A stretch of 64,000 nt of DNA. Source: Certhia americana. Taxonomy: Eukaryota; Chordata; Aves; Passeriformes; Certhiidae. A program made the position numbers and the translations under genes. Below, piece by piece: positions 35,944 through 48,921 of the stretch (its first letter is position 1; each line of letters begins with the position of its first letter). The stretch spans positions 93,134,617 to 93,198,616 of the forward strand of contig CM031857.1 of the NCBI GenBank assembly GCA_018697195.1, written 5' to 3'. The notes beneath the pieces were generated by a model. It saw nothing but the letters and a program-made list of their open reading frames with translations. It was not told where the DNA came from and did no database searches.

Positions 35944-38900
35944 GCTGTAATGGCATTTCCAAACTGCTCTCAAACCATGCTATTTTTTACTGGTAATTAA
36001 TTAGATGAAGAGCAGAACCAGTGTTCCTGAAAAGTGTCTTCTTCTCTTGTCTGGTCAGATATTTTCCTCTGAAGCCATGTACAGAACAATAGATGTGTAA
36101 CAGCACCTGCAAAGGATAAAATGCTGTCTCTGCCAGAGCTTTTAGCTCTTATTATCCAAATCCCAGTCCCAGAGCCACTAACTCATATAATTTATTCTCC
36201 TTCCTTTACCGTCAGAAGGATACCTGCTTAAGTCCTAAATTCAGAAAGCTGGAGGTTTTATGTAAATGCCCTCATGTGCTGTTTTGCACAGCAATGAATA
36301 TGCATTATCCAATTTGCATGAACCCCCAACAGTAAATTCCTTCAGTCTTTCACTTTTCTACCCTGTCAACACCAATATTTCACTCCACTTCTCCACTCCC
36401 TTCTGTCTGTTTCAACACTGGACACATTCTGTAATGCTAGTGACCTGGTTCACTGTCAACCTTTTGGTCCCTAACCTTCTTCTCCATTTTTTATTCCCCA
36501 AGCATTATCTTCATATCTACTCCTCAGTTCTCTCTGCCTAAGTCCTCACCACCTTCTTCCTGCAATTTTGGTCTACCTGCTGTCACTTCTCAGGTTATCA
36601 CTTCATTTTTCCTGGATATGGTCCCCATCTTGTGCTCATCCACAGTGAGACAAAGATGTACAATAAGAAACTAGTGGAACAACAACCTTAGCTCAAAATC
36701 AGTATTATCTTTGACCACCAATCCCACACTATTGCGTGAAATACAGGAAAATCAACAAGTATTATTTTAATATCTAAGGTGTATGTTCATGAAACACAGC
36801 AAAACCTCTAGACAGAACACAAGAAATATCACTGGTTACACCATTATAATCTGCAATCTTCACCACTGAGTAAGATGACCTATCTCTGCACTCACAAGGA
36901 CCACTTTTCTGTTGCTCATATGACTAAAATTTATCTTACTGGGCTGAAAAGTGCATGCTTACCTGTGTGATTTTTGTTAGGCAGTTTGCTAGGACTGCTG
37001 CCTGTGCATGTTTATGATTTTTCAGTTTTGATTTATTGTTTTTTTTTAATTAGATAGATAAATGAAGCAACCAAAAATGAAGCACTTCTGGTAGCTGGGT
37101 GTGTAAAAATATTTTACTTGTCTTTGTGAGCTCCAGTGTTTGTATGATTTGAAGACTTTTATGAGGCAGAAGATGAATTACATAGGCTGAGAATATTCTT
37201 TTTGTTGTCTGCTTGGAAAATCATCAAAACTTAGCCAAGCTTCAAAACTATGAAACATTGAAAAAATCAGTAACCCAATGCTTGTCAGACAAATTTTTTT
37301 TATTATAGTGGGTAAGTCAAGTAGGCCCCTTTTGCTGGTACAGTCTGGTGTAGGCCTACATCTTAGTAGAACCAGTAACAGCTGCTCTATTTAAATATAG
37401 AGCTGGATGTTCAAAAGATTCACAGTAAAAAGAATAAAAAATCAGGGAAGTAGTTTCCATTTTTATTAGTACTGTTATTATTATAATTACTAAGCTTCTG
37501 TGACAGCAGTGTTATAGTTTAATGCTAACCATATGTTCCATAGACCAAATAAATAAGAACTTTACCAAGCATCAAGGACATGAAAAATTAAAATGTAAGT
37601 TAGGAACCTTACTCCTGGGTAGTGAAACAAATTCCAAGGTTCCAAACATTAGGGAATAAGGTAACTATTAAGCTATTACAGCTCCTGTGAACTGAGCTTC
37701 TAAGATCATGCATTTGTTCTCCATTACATAATAGTATACCTTAGATAACTGTGCGTCCCTTAAAGACAAAATTTCATAGGTAAAGCCCTAAAAAAGCACA
37801 ATAGTGTTTAGATGCTAAATAGCATTTCCTCTACAATTGCAAATCTGATCCACAGTACTCCTCTAAACACAGGAAATTATGTCTGAGACTCATCTCCCTT
37901 CTTAATACAATATAGATTAGGAAGATTTTTTTTTTTTTTTTTTCTATTTGAGTGCAGAGAAAAGGGGACTATAACCAACTGTGATCAGCAAAGTGGAACA
38001 GATTATAGAAAGTAGGTTGTGGGAATAGGACTACCAGCAGGATAGAAAGCATTGAGGGGGAGTGTGTGGAATGGAAGAGGGCATAGATAAAAAGCTGGAA
38101 TCTGGAACTAACAGCATGAAATAAATGAAGTGAAAGGGAAGAAGAGAAATGTGGCAAGGAGCCAGGTTGTAGGTAGAGACAGTCTCATCAGAAAAATGAA
38201 AGAAGAAAGTGACATGTGAGGAAAAAAACACTGAGATTGAACAAGGAAGATTGGGACTGTAAGCAAGTGGGACAGAAGGGCAGGGAGGTTGGCATGAAGT
38301 CAAAATGGAGAAAAATGAAAGCTTGGATGAGAACCAGGGAGAGGAAGAGGGGCAGAAGCTGACTGCAAGGAATCAGGATTCAGATAAAATGTGTAAGGAA
38401 AGGACATGAAGCCAAGCAAACGGACTGGACAATAAGGCAATAGAATAAGGACAAGAATGGGACAGACTGGAGGCAATGGGACAAATAAGGCTATGTGTGG
38501 GAGGAATGAACCGTAAATATTGCATCTGTTCAGGCACAGAGCCTGGAATGCGACCCAAGTTCCCCAAGTGTCACCACTACCTTTCTGCAGTCAGCAGGTT
38601 TAACCTATATGGCCTAAGAGTATGCCTTCTAAACCTCTGGAACAGTTCCAGCAAAAAAAGGGAAGCCTAATGCTGTTTTCAGCTACTAAAGCAAGTGACA
38701 AAGATCACTTAAATGTTTTTCCACAGCTAACACAAAAACTTCAACGGTCATTACTTCAAGACTGAGAACATACATTTCTATTCTACAATTCACTAGGAAA
38801 TTAGACAGAGAAAAATAAAATAAATCAGGGAAAATATTATGTGATCTTGTGATTAAACATGCTTGTAAGTTATGGGCCTGCAAGTTATATATTTTTATTT

Positions 38901-40138
38901 CAGAGAAGATCATAAATCTACCGCTTCTCAAAGTTTGTGCCTGAAAAGCCTTGTTACCCTTCTTTTTTCATATTTGCCTCTCATATATGAAAGTCACTAT
39001 AAATGGTGTTTAAAGGAAAATAAAATTTATATTGATCAAAGAGATCCTGCAATAACCAAGTATATAGTGTAGACTATGCACACATCAGCTTTAAAAACAT
39101 ACATGTAAACACTGAGAATTTTATAGAAATTTTGTAAATTTCTTTTCTTTTTGAAACTTTTCCTACTCTGTATATGAAATCAAACTATCCTTTGGTACTG
39201 TGTGAATCTAGGATTCCTTGCCTTATGTTCTCTGCCCACAATTAGCATTTGAATCATTTACAAAAATCTTGTGAATATATTGAGTGTGAAAAAAAAAAAG
39301 ATACCACAAGCAGAAATCCCAAAGTGTGCTCTCTGAGGAAACTGAGTGTAATTTGATCTGAAGTGAAATAACGGATCTTCTACCTGAGTACAATCACATG
39401 TGCCAAACAAGAACAAAAGGACTAAAGATGAAAGGGTGAGATATGTTTGGCTAAAATACTCTCTAGAGGATTTTCTGACCATAAATTAAAGACTCCAACT
39501 ACTTGACAGGGAAAATATTTATTCCCTGAGTGACTATAATCTATTCTTTCTGAAACATGAAACAAGCACCTCTTTCTCCAGGCTCTTCTCACTGAAACAT
39601 TTGTGGACTGTGGTTGCAGAATTTCAGAAACTGCATTCAAAGGAACTCCTGTGGCAATGGCCAAATTTCATGAGATTAAGTCTCATTCCCACAATGAGTT
39701 CATATATCCATCTATACTGAAGCATATTCTAACAACAGATGTGGATAGTTTTTTGTTTCCAGCCCAACATGCACTTAAAGAATAAAAAAGGATCCACAGG
39801 TCACCGTTGAGTCAAATGACTAATCTGTGTTGTTAATGATGAGCAAATTAGTTCATACAGTAAGAGGGTGTGTTCTCTGAGACTTCAGCAAGGAGCAGAG
39901 TCCCTTTTAGAATCTGAAAGAAATGTGTTTTGATGAACTATCTAATCAGAGGGGTATGATTCAGACCAACCAAATGTGTGTAAAGGAGAATATATTTACA
40001 GAATGGCAATTTTACACACTTGAAAATGACAGAGGATATAATTTGCTAAGAAACATGAGGTAGGCATCTGACATCTGTAATTTTTTTTATTTATGTGGGG
40101 TATTTCCAATATATTTTGGAGGAAATCCTTGCTAGTAC

Positions 40139-40960
40139 TGATGCCTTCTGGAGGCTGACCTGGAACAGAGACTAGACAGGGCAAAGAATAAAGCAGATAT
40201 TTATTAAAAGGTCTCAATGGGTACTCTTGGGCCACACAAGAGTCCAACTGGACCACACCCAAGATGCACCCAAAATGGTCACAAAATGGACACCTGGGCC
40301 ACGAGGTCTCCCACTTTTATAAGTTCTGGTCCATTAGCATATTAGAATCAATTTTCCAACCATAGCTTCAGGTTATGAGGCTCCATCCTCCTTGTTTTTT
40401 CTTCTCACTTCACCGTTGTTTTTGTTCTTGGGCCTGAAAGCTACCCTTGGTATCACTAGAGAAGGAATTGTTTTGTCTATCTACACCATGAAGAGAGCTT
40501 AGTAGCGCTTAATATGAAACCTAAAACTACTCACCAAAATAGCACAGGTCTAAAAAATGTAACAGCTAAAACCTAAGTAGTTACTCTTGCAGAGATCCAG
40601 TCAGCAGTTGAACAAATGCCTTATCCGTTTTGTTTTTTTTTTTTTTTGGACATCATGAAACACTTTAAACCTCAAAGCCAGAGGCTAAATCTGTCTTACT
40701 AAGTAAGAGAGTGCAATGGAGCAAGCTTAAGTATCCCTTATAATCCACACTGCTTAACTGTTAGCTCTCCCCCTGGCTCTCCTTTGGACCACTCCAACCA
40801 GCTCTCTACAAACATGACTAATCTCCTATAGAGGAAACTAGCTGTAAACAATGTGAATGTGAGCCAGGCTGTTGCCTGGCTTAATCCCTAGTCCTCTTTT
40901 ATTTAGTGATTTAACAGTTTAGACATAGACATTGTCCCCCAAGGATGAAATTTGGGGAGA
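40139..40960 (-). mobile_element. Endogenous retrovirus LTR, sense to MYO16
   Basis: Read on the minus strand, this has a TATAAAAG box at 40314-40321 and an AATAAA signal at 40200-40205, about 110 bases apart as in an LTR promoter-R layout. Downstream is a U5-like stretch ending near GGCATCA. On the plus strand, GAATAAAGCAGATATTTATT, CACCCAAAATGGTCACAAAA and CCATTAGCATATTAGAATCA match LTR sequences I recall from songbird genomes. The outer U3 edge (about 40960) is a guess. No coding retroviral sequence is adjacent. Confidence 0.6.
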
Positions 40961-43900
40961 GGTAGTGTTTAAGCTACTGCAGAGTCAGCTCTGACCTGCA
41001 TGTCTCCGATAGCTGTTTGAAAGGTGACATTTCTGTGATAAACAACAAAGAAACAGCTTGTGCCTGGGAATTGTGCCAAAGTACCCAAGGCAAATGTCAG
41101 AGCTGCAGCCTATTCCCACCATGGGGAGGGCAAGTGTGCACTCTCCTGATCACAGCAGCTGGAAGATGTCCAGCAGGGACAGCACCACCAATGCCAGATT
41201 ACTAGCTGTCCACAAAGTGATTGCAGTGCTAAATTCAAATTAAGGGGCCAGCCTGAGAAATACAACTCGTCCTTCTGCAGTTGGCACCAGTGCCAGCACG
41301 GGCAGGGTGGTACCAAGCAACGACGTGTGCCCTGTGCTGGTGAGCACAGACAGCAACCACAAATACACCAGCACTGCCCCTGCTGCCTGAGAGGGAGACA
41401 AAGGAGTTCCAGCTGCCATCAACAAGCCATTAAAAATGTCTGCATCCAAAAGGCCCTGTTAAATTTACATAGGCAACCCTGACACATTCTAATTTCTTGA
41501 GGCTAGCTTTGTTGCCTTAATAATCTTATTTTGAAGGGATTTTTGTGTGTCACAGATGCAGATTTGGACATGTGTTGTAGAGGTTATTATTTTACATCAT
41601 TTTATTAGGGTAAAATGATTAAGTTAAGCAACTCAATTACTAACACCTCAATAATATCATTTTTTTTGTAGAATGTTAATATCTCAATATGCATGAAAAA
41701 CACAAAATTGCCTTTAAGCCTTAATACTTACGGGGGGTGGAAATGACAGCAGTCCTAGAAACTCAGAATAAAATTGTTTAAAAATAGGTCTACTTTTTAA
41801 TATTTGCAGACTGGTAGTATTTCAATTAACAGTCTATTACACTCATTAATAATCTAATCTGTTCCTGTAACGCAGATTCTTGTCTTACAGAGACTGACCT
41901 TCAGGCAGTAGCTGCAGCTGCCCTATTCTGTACTGAGTAGCCATATCCTGTACACAATCCTCAAATTCACCATCAATATCCTGTACTCCTATGCATAAAA
42001 AAAAAAAAATCTACTCTGGATCTACACATTCTGTAACTTACAGGACAATTCCTTTATCATTCACCCACGCTCTGCTTTAATTTTCAGACTAATAATGTTT
42101 TTCCATGGTAAATTTATCCATTAAACTGGTTTTCTTAACAAATATTTGTAAAGATAGACATAGATAATATTTTTTCCTTTTTTCAAAACCAGATAATACA
42201 TATTGACACTTAAAACTCTTACTTACTCCCACTTTGGAAACTACAACAGCATTCTGCTGTGTTTTGCTTGTGATAAGATTGGTTTCGTTGTAGCTATCTA
42301 ACTCTACTCCTTTTCTAGGATTCACTCTGTGCAACTTCATGTTTTCTAAATGTAAGGTGTCAGCTCCATGCCCACTTCATGATGACTGGGGAGACCCAGA
42401 ACACCATTGGGCAGTTGCCCCATCATTTGATCCCACACTTTGATCTGGATTCCTCAAGAAGGACTTAAAAATGTTCAGATTACACCTCTGAAATATGCTA
42501 GTTGCCCATGACTTCTATCACCAAGAAGGGTCTGACCTATGAGCAATGAATCATCACCCCTGTTTGAAATGCATCCCCTAGAACTTTCTGAGTTGTCTGC
42601 TAGAGGTGATTCTCCACAGTAGACAAGAAAATGCTTTGATTTTATCCTTAAGTATAGTTGGCTAAATTTAGTTGAGATGAACCTCATCCTAAAAAAAATT
42701 GGGTTTGCTATTATTAAGGAATCTCTACAAGCCAGGTTTATTATAAGATGTGGATGCAATGTCTTTCACATGATTAGTTCACTCAGATTGATGTATCTTT
42801 CCCCAGTAATTTCACATATAAATTACTGTGGAAGACAGAGTAGTAAGATTTTATAATCCACTTCATTTACAACTTGAGATTTGTAACAAGAGGCTTACAG
42901 TGCCTTTATTCTTTACAAGCTTCCTCCTGTGCAGATGAAAATTAAATTTTCTCACTATAAATTTAAAACTTACACAGTTCCTTGGTTTTGTGTTTGGGGT
43001 TTTTTTGAGTTTTTTTTTTTTTTTCCCCAGGTAATGTAAATTAGTACCATCTCTATTATTGCTGTGCTCTTACAAATAGCCAAATGTGTGGTGTTTTTCC
43101 AATTTTGTATATTTGCAAATATAGGAGTGTATGTATAGAGCCCAGGTGCTTCAACTGAGCCTGGATGTCACTCCAAAATAGAATAACAATTTCTTCATAT
43201 CACAACATTTTGTTTTGTAAGGTAATATGTCAAATATACATATGCAAGGTCTATACTATAAAATTGTTCAAAAACTAAATCTGTAATAATTTGTATAACT
43301 AATTCAATAGCATTTTATTAAGGTGAGAAGCTTCTCCACATGAAAAATGCATCTGTAACTATTTTATAAACAGGAAAAACTATCAGTTCTTATGACTCCT
43401 GGAATATAATATTGGACAGGGTTTGGTTGCAGGTAGTGCAGCACCAGTGCTAGAATATTATTCAATTACAGTGGTTTAAAACAGCTTTGCTGAAATTTCT
43501 GTGACCATTCATTAAGGGATCATTGCTTATTTGACAAGCCATAAGACAAGAAAAGGCTATTTTGCTGTCCAAGTGCATTTCTGGAAGGACTGAAATCCTC
43601 CTAAAAACTTAAAAGGACAGCAAACTAAAACCAAAATGGACTTTATGACAGTCTTCCAGTACAAGATAGAGATTTATCACTGTAACAAGTTTTTCAAGTG
43701 TAACATTTAAAAAAAAATGTGTCACAAATATGTGTTAGAAGTGTTAAACTGTAAGGGATCAAATCCAGACATTATATTAATTACTTTCTCAGGGAACATT
43801 AAAAGTTTTGGCTAAAAAATAACTATTTCCTCAAAAATATATTTTCATTTAAAATAGACTATTCAACTCATGTCTTGTCTAAGGTTATTCCCTTTCTATC

Positions 43901-45930
43901 ATACTGCTTTTACCCCAAAATAGGAACAATGCTCATATCAGTCTACTCAAAATGGAATTATAAATACAATATGCATGTGAATTCATTCTAAATCTAAAAG
44001 ATATTTTAAAATAATCATCATAAGAAAGGAAATTTTAAAAACACCCTGATGGTGTAGTTCCTGAATGAAGATATGTAATGAATCCCTTTAATAAATGAAT
44101 TTAAATTATTTAGTTGTTTTTCACAAACAGAATCACATGAAAGCTGTATTTTTTTTCTTCATAACATTGGAAAATTATATATATAATGATAATAAGATAT
44201 ATCTAAACTTTATTATTCACTAATGCGGCAAAGGGAAGATATTTGGTTTGTATTTAGCTAATTTAAGGAAGAGTACAATGTTCCTTGATAGGCTTTTTCT
44301 GTGTGTACACATACTGCTTGTATAGAGATTAGTGCACCTGGTCCCTGACTCCTCAATGAAAACTCCTGAAATAGTAAGACTTAACACTATTGTCATCTAG
44401 GATATAAAGGAGATGCAGTTCAACAAAAGTGCCAACAAAAAGAATAAGTTCAAAAATAGCAATCTGAGCTCTTAGAATTCTTCAAAACGAAAGACATTTT
44501 TTCCATTATCCATTTTCAGCTACAAACTTTACATGTGCAGTCCTGCTTCTAAAAGAAAAATACCTATCTTCACAAGATGAAGAGTATTTCCCAGCCCTTC
44601 CAAGTGAGTTCTTTCAAGTCCTCTTCAATTAAACTTGGGTTTAGCTTCACAACAGAAGGAATGCACAGCTGTAGTAAAACCACATTGTTGCAGTACAAAG
44701 CCCTAACTTAAGCTAAGCTAAAATGAGAGAATAAGAAGCTCAAGACTGCATCTCTGCTGCTCCTTACTTCTGAGTAAGGAATAGTAAGAGCCTTTTTGCC
44801 CTACTGAGGTCTGAACACAGGCAGAGTGCAGAGAGATCAGTGAGAGTAGTAGAAATGCAGAAGAATTACAGAACAGCATAGGGTAACATAGGATGAGCAA
44901 ATTAAATCTACAGTAAATTCAAAATAATCCTGATACCTCACTTGCCAACGAAACTTTGGTTCAGTATATTTTTGTGGGAAATTTTTCTTTGTAAATTTAC
45001 ACTACCTGAAGTTATTGAGGATACACCTCAGGCCATATATATGTATGTTTGTATGTATATATATAACCCAATTACTTACTTTATTTTGAAAGTATGCAGA
45101 GCTTTGACACTCTATAAAAGAGCAGGCACAGGCTATATCAATAGGAGAAATTCATTACCCAGCAGAACTAACTAATCTAATAAATGCATGTATTTCTAGT
45201 ATTTTACTATAAATTTTGCTACATTTTTATTATTTTCTTGTTATAAAGTGTATTATTTATTTTCTGAATTCTGAGCCAAGATGCATCACAGAGTTTTTGG
45301 AAGACACCTATGGGTAAGTAGTGATTTGTGAGCCCTGAGGTGGGTGAAGAGCAGTGGAGAACTCTCCTAAAGTGTTCAAACTGTAACAAAAACTCACTGC
45401 ACATGTCTAGGGAGAGTGAGGATGAAGAAGAAACCATAAAGGTAAGAAAACTGAAAAGGTTTTAAGAGGGACAAGTCATGTCTAGGCATGGCCTCTAAAT
45501 CCCCAGCCCAGGACTCGCCTCCACAACTCAGTGACTGGAAAACTTTCAACACAACTGCTAAATGAATCCTGGACATTTATTCATAGAAATACATACAGCA
45601 AAAAAGTTAGCTAAATAAACTTTGGTATCAGACCATAAAAAAATAACAAAAAATGTGTTTATTTTGTTTCCTTTTAAATGTCAGTGAAAACCTAGTTTTT
45701 GCTGTAGAGAAAAAACTGTTGCTGGAGGTAGATTGAGCTGTATTGGGTTGATAGCTTTCCAAGATTCATTCTGAAATGGCCTCTCTCATTTGAGATGCCA
45801 ATCTGTACTACACAAATAAGAAATTTTTTTACATTAAAGTACAAATAGTCTGACTGACTTGAAAGCATTTGTTATTGCTACAGAAGGCTACCATAAAGGA
45901 ATGAGAAGCAGGTGAAAAATCATGCTTTAC

Positions 45931-46056
45931 CTGTCCATATTTTGCAGCCAAATGCAGGGGTGTCCAGTACTGATTATCCACTACATTGAGATCAGCTCCA
46001 TGATCTAGTATCAGAGATGTAACATTCTTGTATCCATTAGCACAGGCCACATGCAG
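45931..46056 (-). CDS. MYO16: MYO16 internal exon 3 of 11 (complete ankyrin repeat)
   Basis: This 126-base exon (42 codons, phase 0 to 0) encodes [20 protein letters not shown], then [20 protein letters not shown] and GQ. It holds the end of one ankyrin repeat and the start of another, including the canonical TPLHLAA core and the GADLN beta-hairpin. It is bounded by a TATTACAG acceptor and a GTAAAG donor. Its symmetric phase means skipping would keep the frame but delete about one and a half repeats. It is among the best conserved stretches of the ankyrin block. The residue pattern fits myosin-XVI better than other ankyrin proteins because it continues directly into the MYO16-specific linker. 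Confidence 0.96.
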
Positions 46057-46820
46057 CTGTAATATAAAAATTAAATTTTTCATATGTTAATAGTTTAAAG
46101 AACTCATCTACGGCATGCTACTTCATATCTTTACTAAACCACAGTTACAGCAAATACAAAATGTATGTGTGATTACTACAGGCTAGAAAAGCAGGAAGAA
46201 TTTTTTTTTAGCATTTAAAAACAAGATGCACAAGAAAAAAATAATTCTAGTTTTCTGTGAGGTACTAAACAATCTAGTCTATCATTTTTCATATAACTTC
46301 AGGCAAACATGCTTTCAAACACATTCAAAGACTACATGAGCCAAGGTAGAACCATAGATTTCAACGGAGCTTGAGTTCTCTTTGGACCTAGAATTAACTT
46401 TCATTTGTGGCAGTTCAAATATCCCAGAGTTAAGCTGACAGTACTACAAAATTATTTCTTTAGCACATAATGAAACCAAACACAAAAGCGGAACAGAAGG
46501 AGGGTGGAAAATGCAGTAACAGAGTGAGAGAAACTCAGGTCAGCAGAAAGCTCAGGAGGTCAAGTAGTACTACTTGCTGTTAAGCAGGGAAAAATTCAAA
46601 GGTAGCTGTGTTTGGTTAGGGTTTGTCACTTTGAGTAGCAAATACAGTAAGACTGATAAAGAATTAAAACTGTATTAGCAAAAAAAGGAAAAAAAATCTC
46701 AAAAATATTTTTAGCAATGGCTGATATGAGGAGCTGAACATTATCTTTTGCAATGTATTATTATTTAAGGCTCTGTCTGTGTTTGGCATTTGTATCAGCT
46801 ATCAATTCCATATATGTTAT

Positions 46821-46867
46821 TGTTGGGGGTTGGGTTGATTTCTTATAGAATTTTTTCCCAGAAGTTG
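46821..46867 (+). mobile_element. LTR start, copy 2, truncated by assembly gap
   Basis: The 47 bases TGTTGGGGGTTGGGTTGATT, TCTTATAGAATTTTTTCCCA and GAAGTTG are nearly identical to the beginning of the LTR at 35199, differing by one substitution (GATTTC for GCTTTC) and one T in a run, apart from the first few bases. The match stops exactly where the Ns begin, so the remainder of this insertion is probably missing from the assembly. Confidence 0.8.
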
Positions 46868-46877
46868 NNNNNNNNNN
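46868..46877. other. Assembly gap (10 Ns)
   Basis: Ten undetermined bases. A fixed run of ten is usually a placeholder, so the true gap size is unknown. It lies inside an LTR insertion within a MYO16 intron, 946 bases before the next exon in genomic coordinates, and should not affect the coding sequence. Confidence 0.98.
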
Positions 46878-48859
46878 CCATGTTGGGGTTTTATTTAAAA
46901 CAAGTAGCAAGTGTGCAAAATAAATATAAAAACAATATAATACCAAACAGGTCTTGTGAACAGAGAAAAGGGGAAATACATAATAGAACAATAAAATTAT
47001 TTTTTCTTGTAATAATCAAGTAGAAGAAAAAATGCAATAAGGAATCCTATATCTGTGAAAAATTGTAATTTGCAGGTTTTGGTGGAAATTGTTCTTATAT
47101 GTGGTGAATAATTGTTGACGATGTGTTTCATATGATGAGATTGATCCAGGTTGCAATTTAGTGGTCTTTACTTTCTCAAAGTCCTCTGCTGTGGTTTCAA
47201 ACATTCCCTTTTCTTCTGGGAACAAGGGGGACAAGATCTGAATTTGAAATTTGGCAAAATATTACTGCTCATCCCCAGTCAGAAGAACTTAATGATTACA
47301 CTTGTCCGTAAGAATGGGGCATAGAATTTTTTCAGAAATAGAGAAGTCACATTATAGTTGGTCCCTGTATCCCCAAACTGCGCAGCCCAACTGCATGACT
47401 TTTTCTCCTCAAGCCATTGTTAGTAGAAGATATTCTTTGATTGGTTGAAATGGATGGATAATGGCAATAAAAAGGTCTTGCAGTAAACCTACTGTGCAGT
47501 TACTACAACTGCATAGTTCCAAAGTCACTGTAAGAATAGGAGACACTAAAGGAGAGTTTGGGGTATTATTTCCCTTACCTGCTATTTCTGGTTCAGCTGC
47601 ACATGCAGAGCATGCACAAAGTTTTGCAATATGAAAATGATTAATGCAGAGGGAAGGAATACAACACAACTCATCCAAAATCTTCCCCTGGAAAGGGTGC
47701 AAAACTCCCCTGGGGGCAGAACTTTGATTCTGCATGCTATGCTTTCCAATGCACAAAACCCTCAATTTTTTCCTGTAATTTGACATAACTTCATGGTGGA
47801 GGGAGGGTGCATTTTAACAGAAGAAATTACATTTTCTATTCAGACATCAACGTGACAAGTGCTATTTTCAAGCAGTGTAAAAGCTCCTAGGAAATATTTT
47901 ATGGCTGAAAAATTTCAAAGACAAACTATTACAGGAGATACAGCATAAAAAATGCTTTGTCTGTTGGTATTGCATGTGCACAAATGTAGGTGTTATGAGT
48001 CTATGAGAATGTCTGTATTTAAATGTTTAAAACAATTATTTCCTAATTGATTCATCTTAACTTACACATGGACTTAGATATATATTCTGTCAAGAGAAAA
48101 CAAAACTGATTTGAGACTTAAAACAGAGTGTTGTTACTTTTTTTTTTTTTTTTTGTACAGATAGATGTAGAGTTAAAAAGCACTATTCCCAGAACCCTCT
48201 GATACCCATACAAGTATCATAGACTGGCTGACTCAACACCCATGAATAAAGAGATAATTGTTTAACAAATTCTGGATTTTCCACCAGCCTGTTAAACAAA
48301 AGTTTCACATAATAGAAATCTCAAAGAAAAGCAAAATTACCTACTTTGTATCTATTTCTTGAAAAAATCATATTTCACCATACAAACTGTTCATGCAAAA
48401 AGTATCCCTTTTGACAACGTTCTAATAAACAGTCAGCAAAAACCCCAAAGTACCCACAATGTTCTTCTTCCAGTCTTTGCAGTTCTGTTAAACATCTTTC
48501 AGAAATGTATTTCAACTATGCCAGCTAACTACAGGAAAGGTTTTATACAGTAAGATTTATTTAAGTTCATAACTCAGTTTAACTCAGACAATTCTGTTAA
48601 GACAACAGAAGTTAAGTACTATAGCTGTGTGATTTAGGACTTAGACAAAAAAAAAAAAAAAAAATCAGAAAATTGGAAGGTAAATTAATGCTTTTATGAA
48701 ATAAACTCAAATCTGAACTGGTTCTTCCCACCCCTTCCCTGCTCCCCTCCTGTTTTTAAATACAGTTAACTGCCATGAGGTTGCCACCCCAGAAGTCACA
48801 GTGTTCTGTTTCTAGAGAGCCAGTGGCTGGATTCAACCCAGGTATGAGGCTGATCACTT

Positions 48860-48921
48860 TTTCCATTATAGCTTAAACACTCCACAGGTATTTCCATTAT
48901 AGCTTAAACACTCCACAGGTA
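48860..48921. repeat. 31-bp perfect tandem duplication
   Basis: Two adjacent identical 31-bp units starting TTTCCATTATAGCTTAAACA and ending CCACAGGTA. The identity suggests a young or polymorphic minisatellite seed. Confidence 0.96.

Larger units (their letters stand above)
31114..45930 (-). other. MYO16: MYO16 intron, 14.8 kb, repeat-rich
   Basis: The largest intron. It holds an AAAT microsatellite (32029-32059), a 16-bp triple repeat (32885-32932), a TA tract (32969-32998), a CR1 composite (33737-34906), an LTR (35199-35943), another LTR (about 40139-40960), a GC-rich unassigned block (about 41050-41460) and several homopolymer runs (37927-37943, 40629-40648, 42000-42010, 43010-43025). No exon was found inside it. 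Confidence 0.8.
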
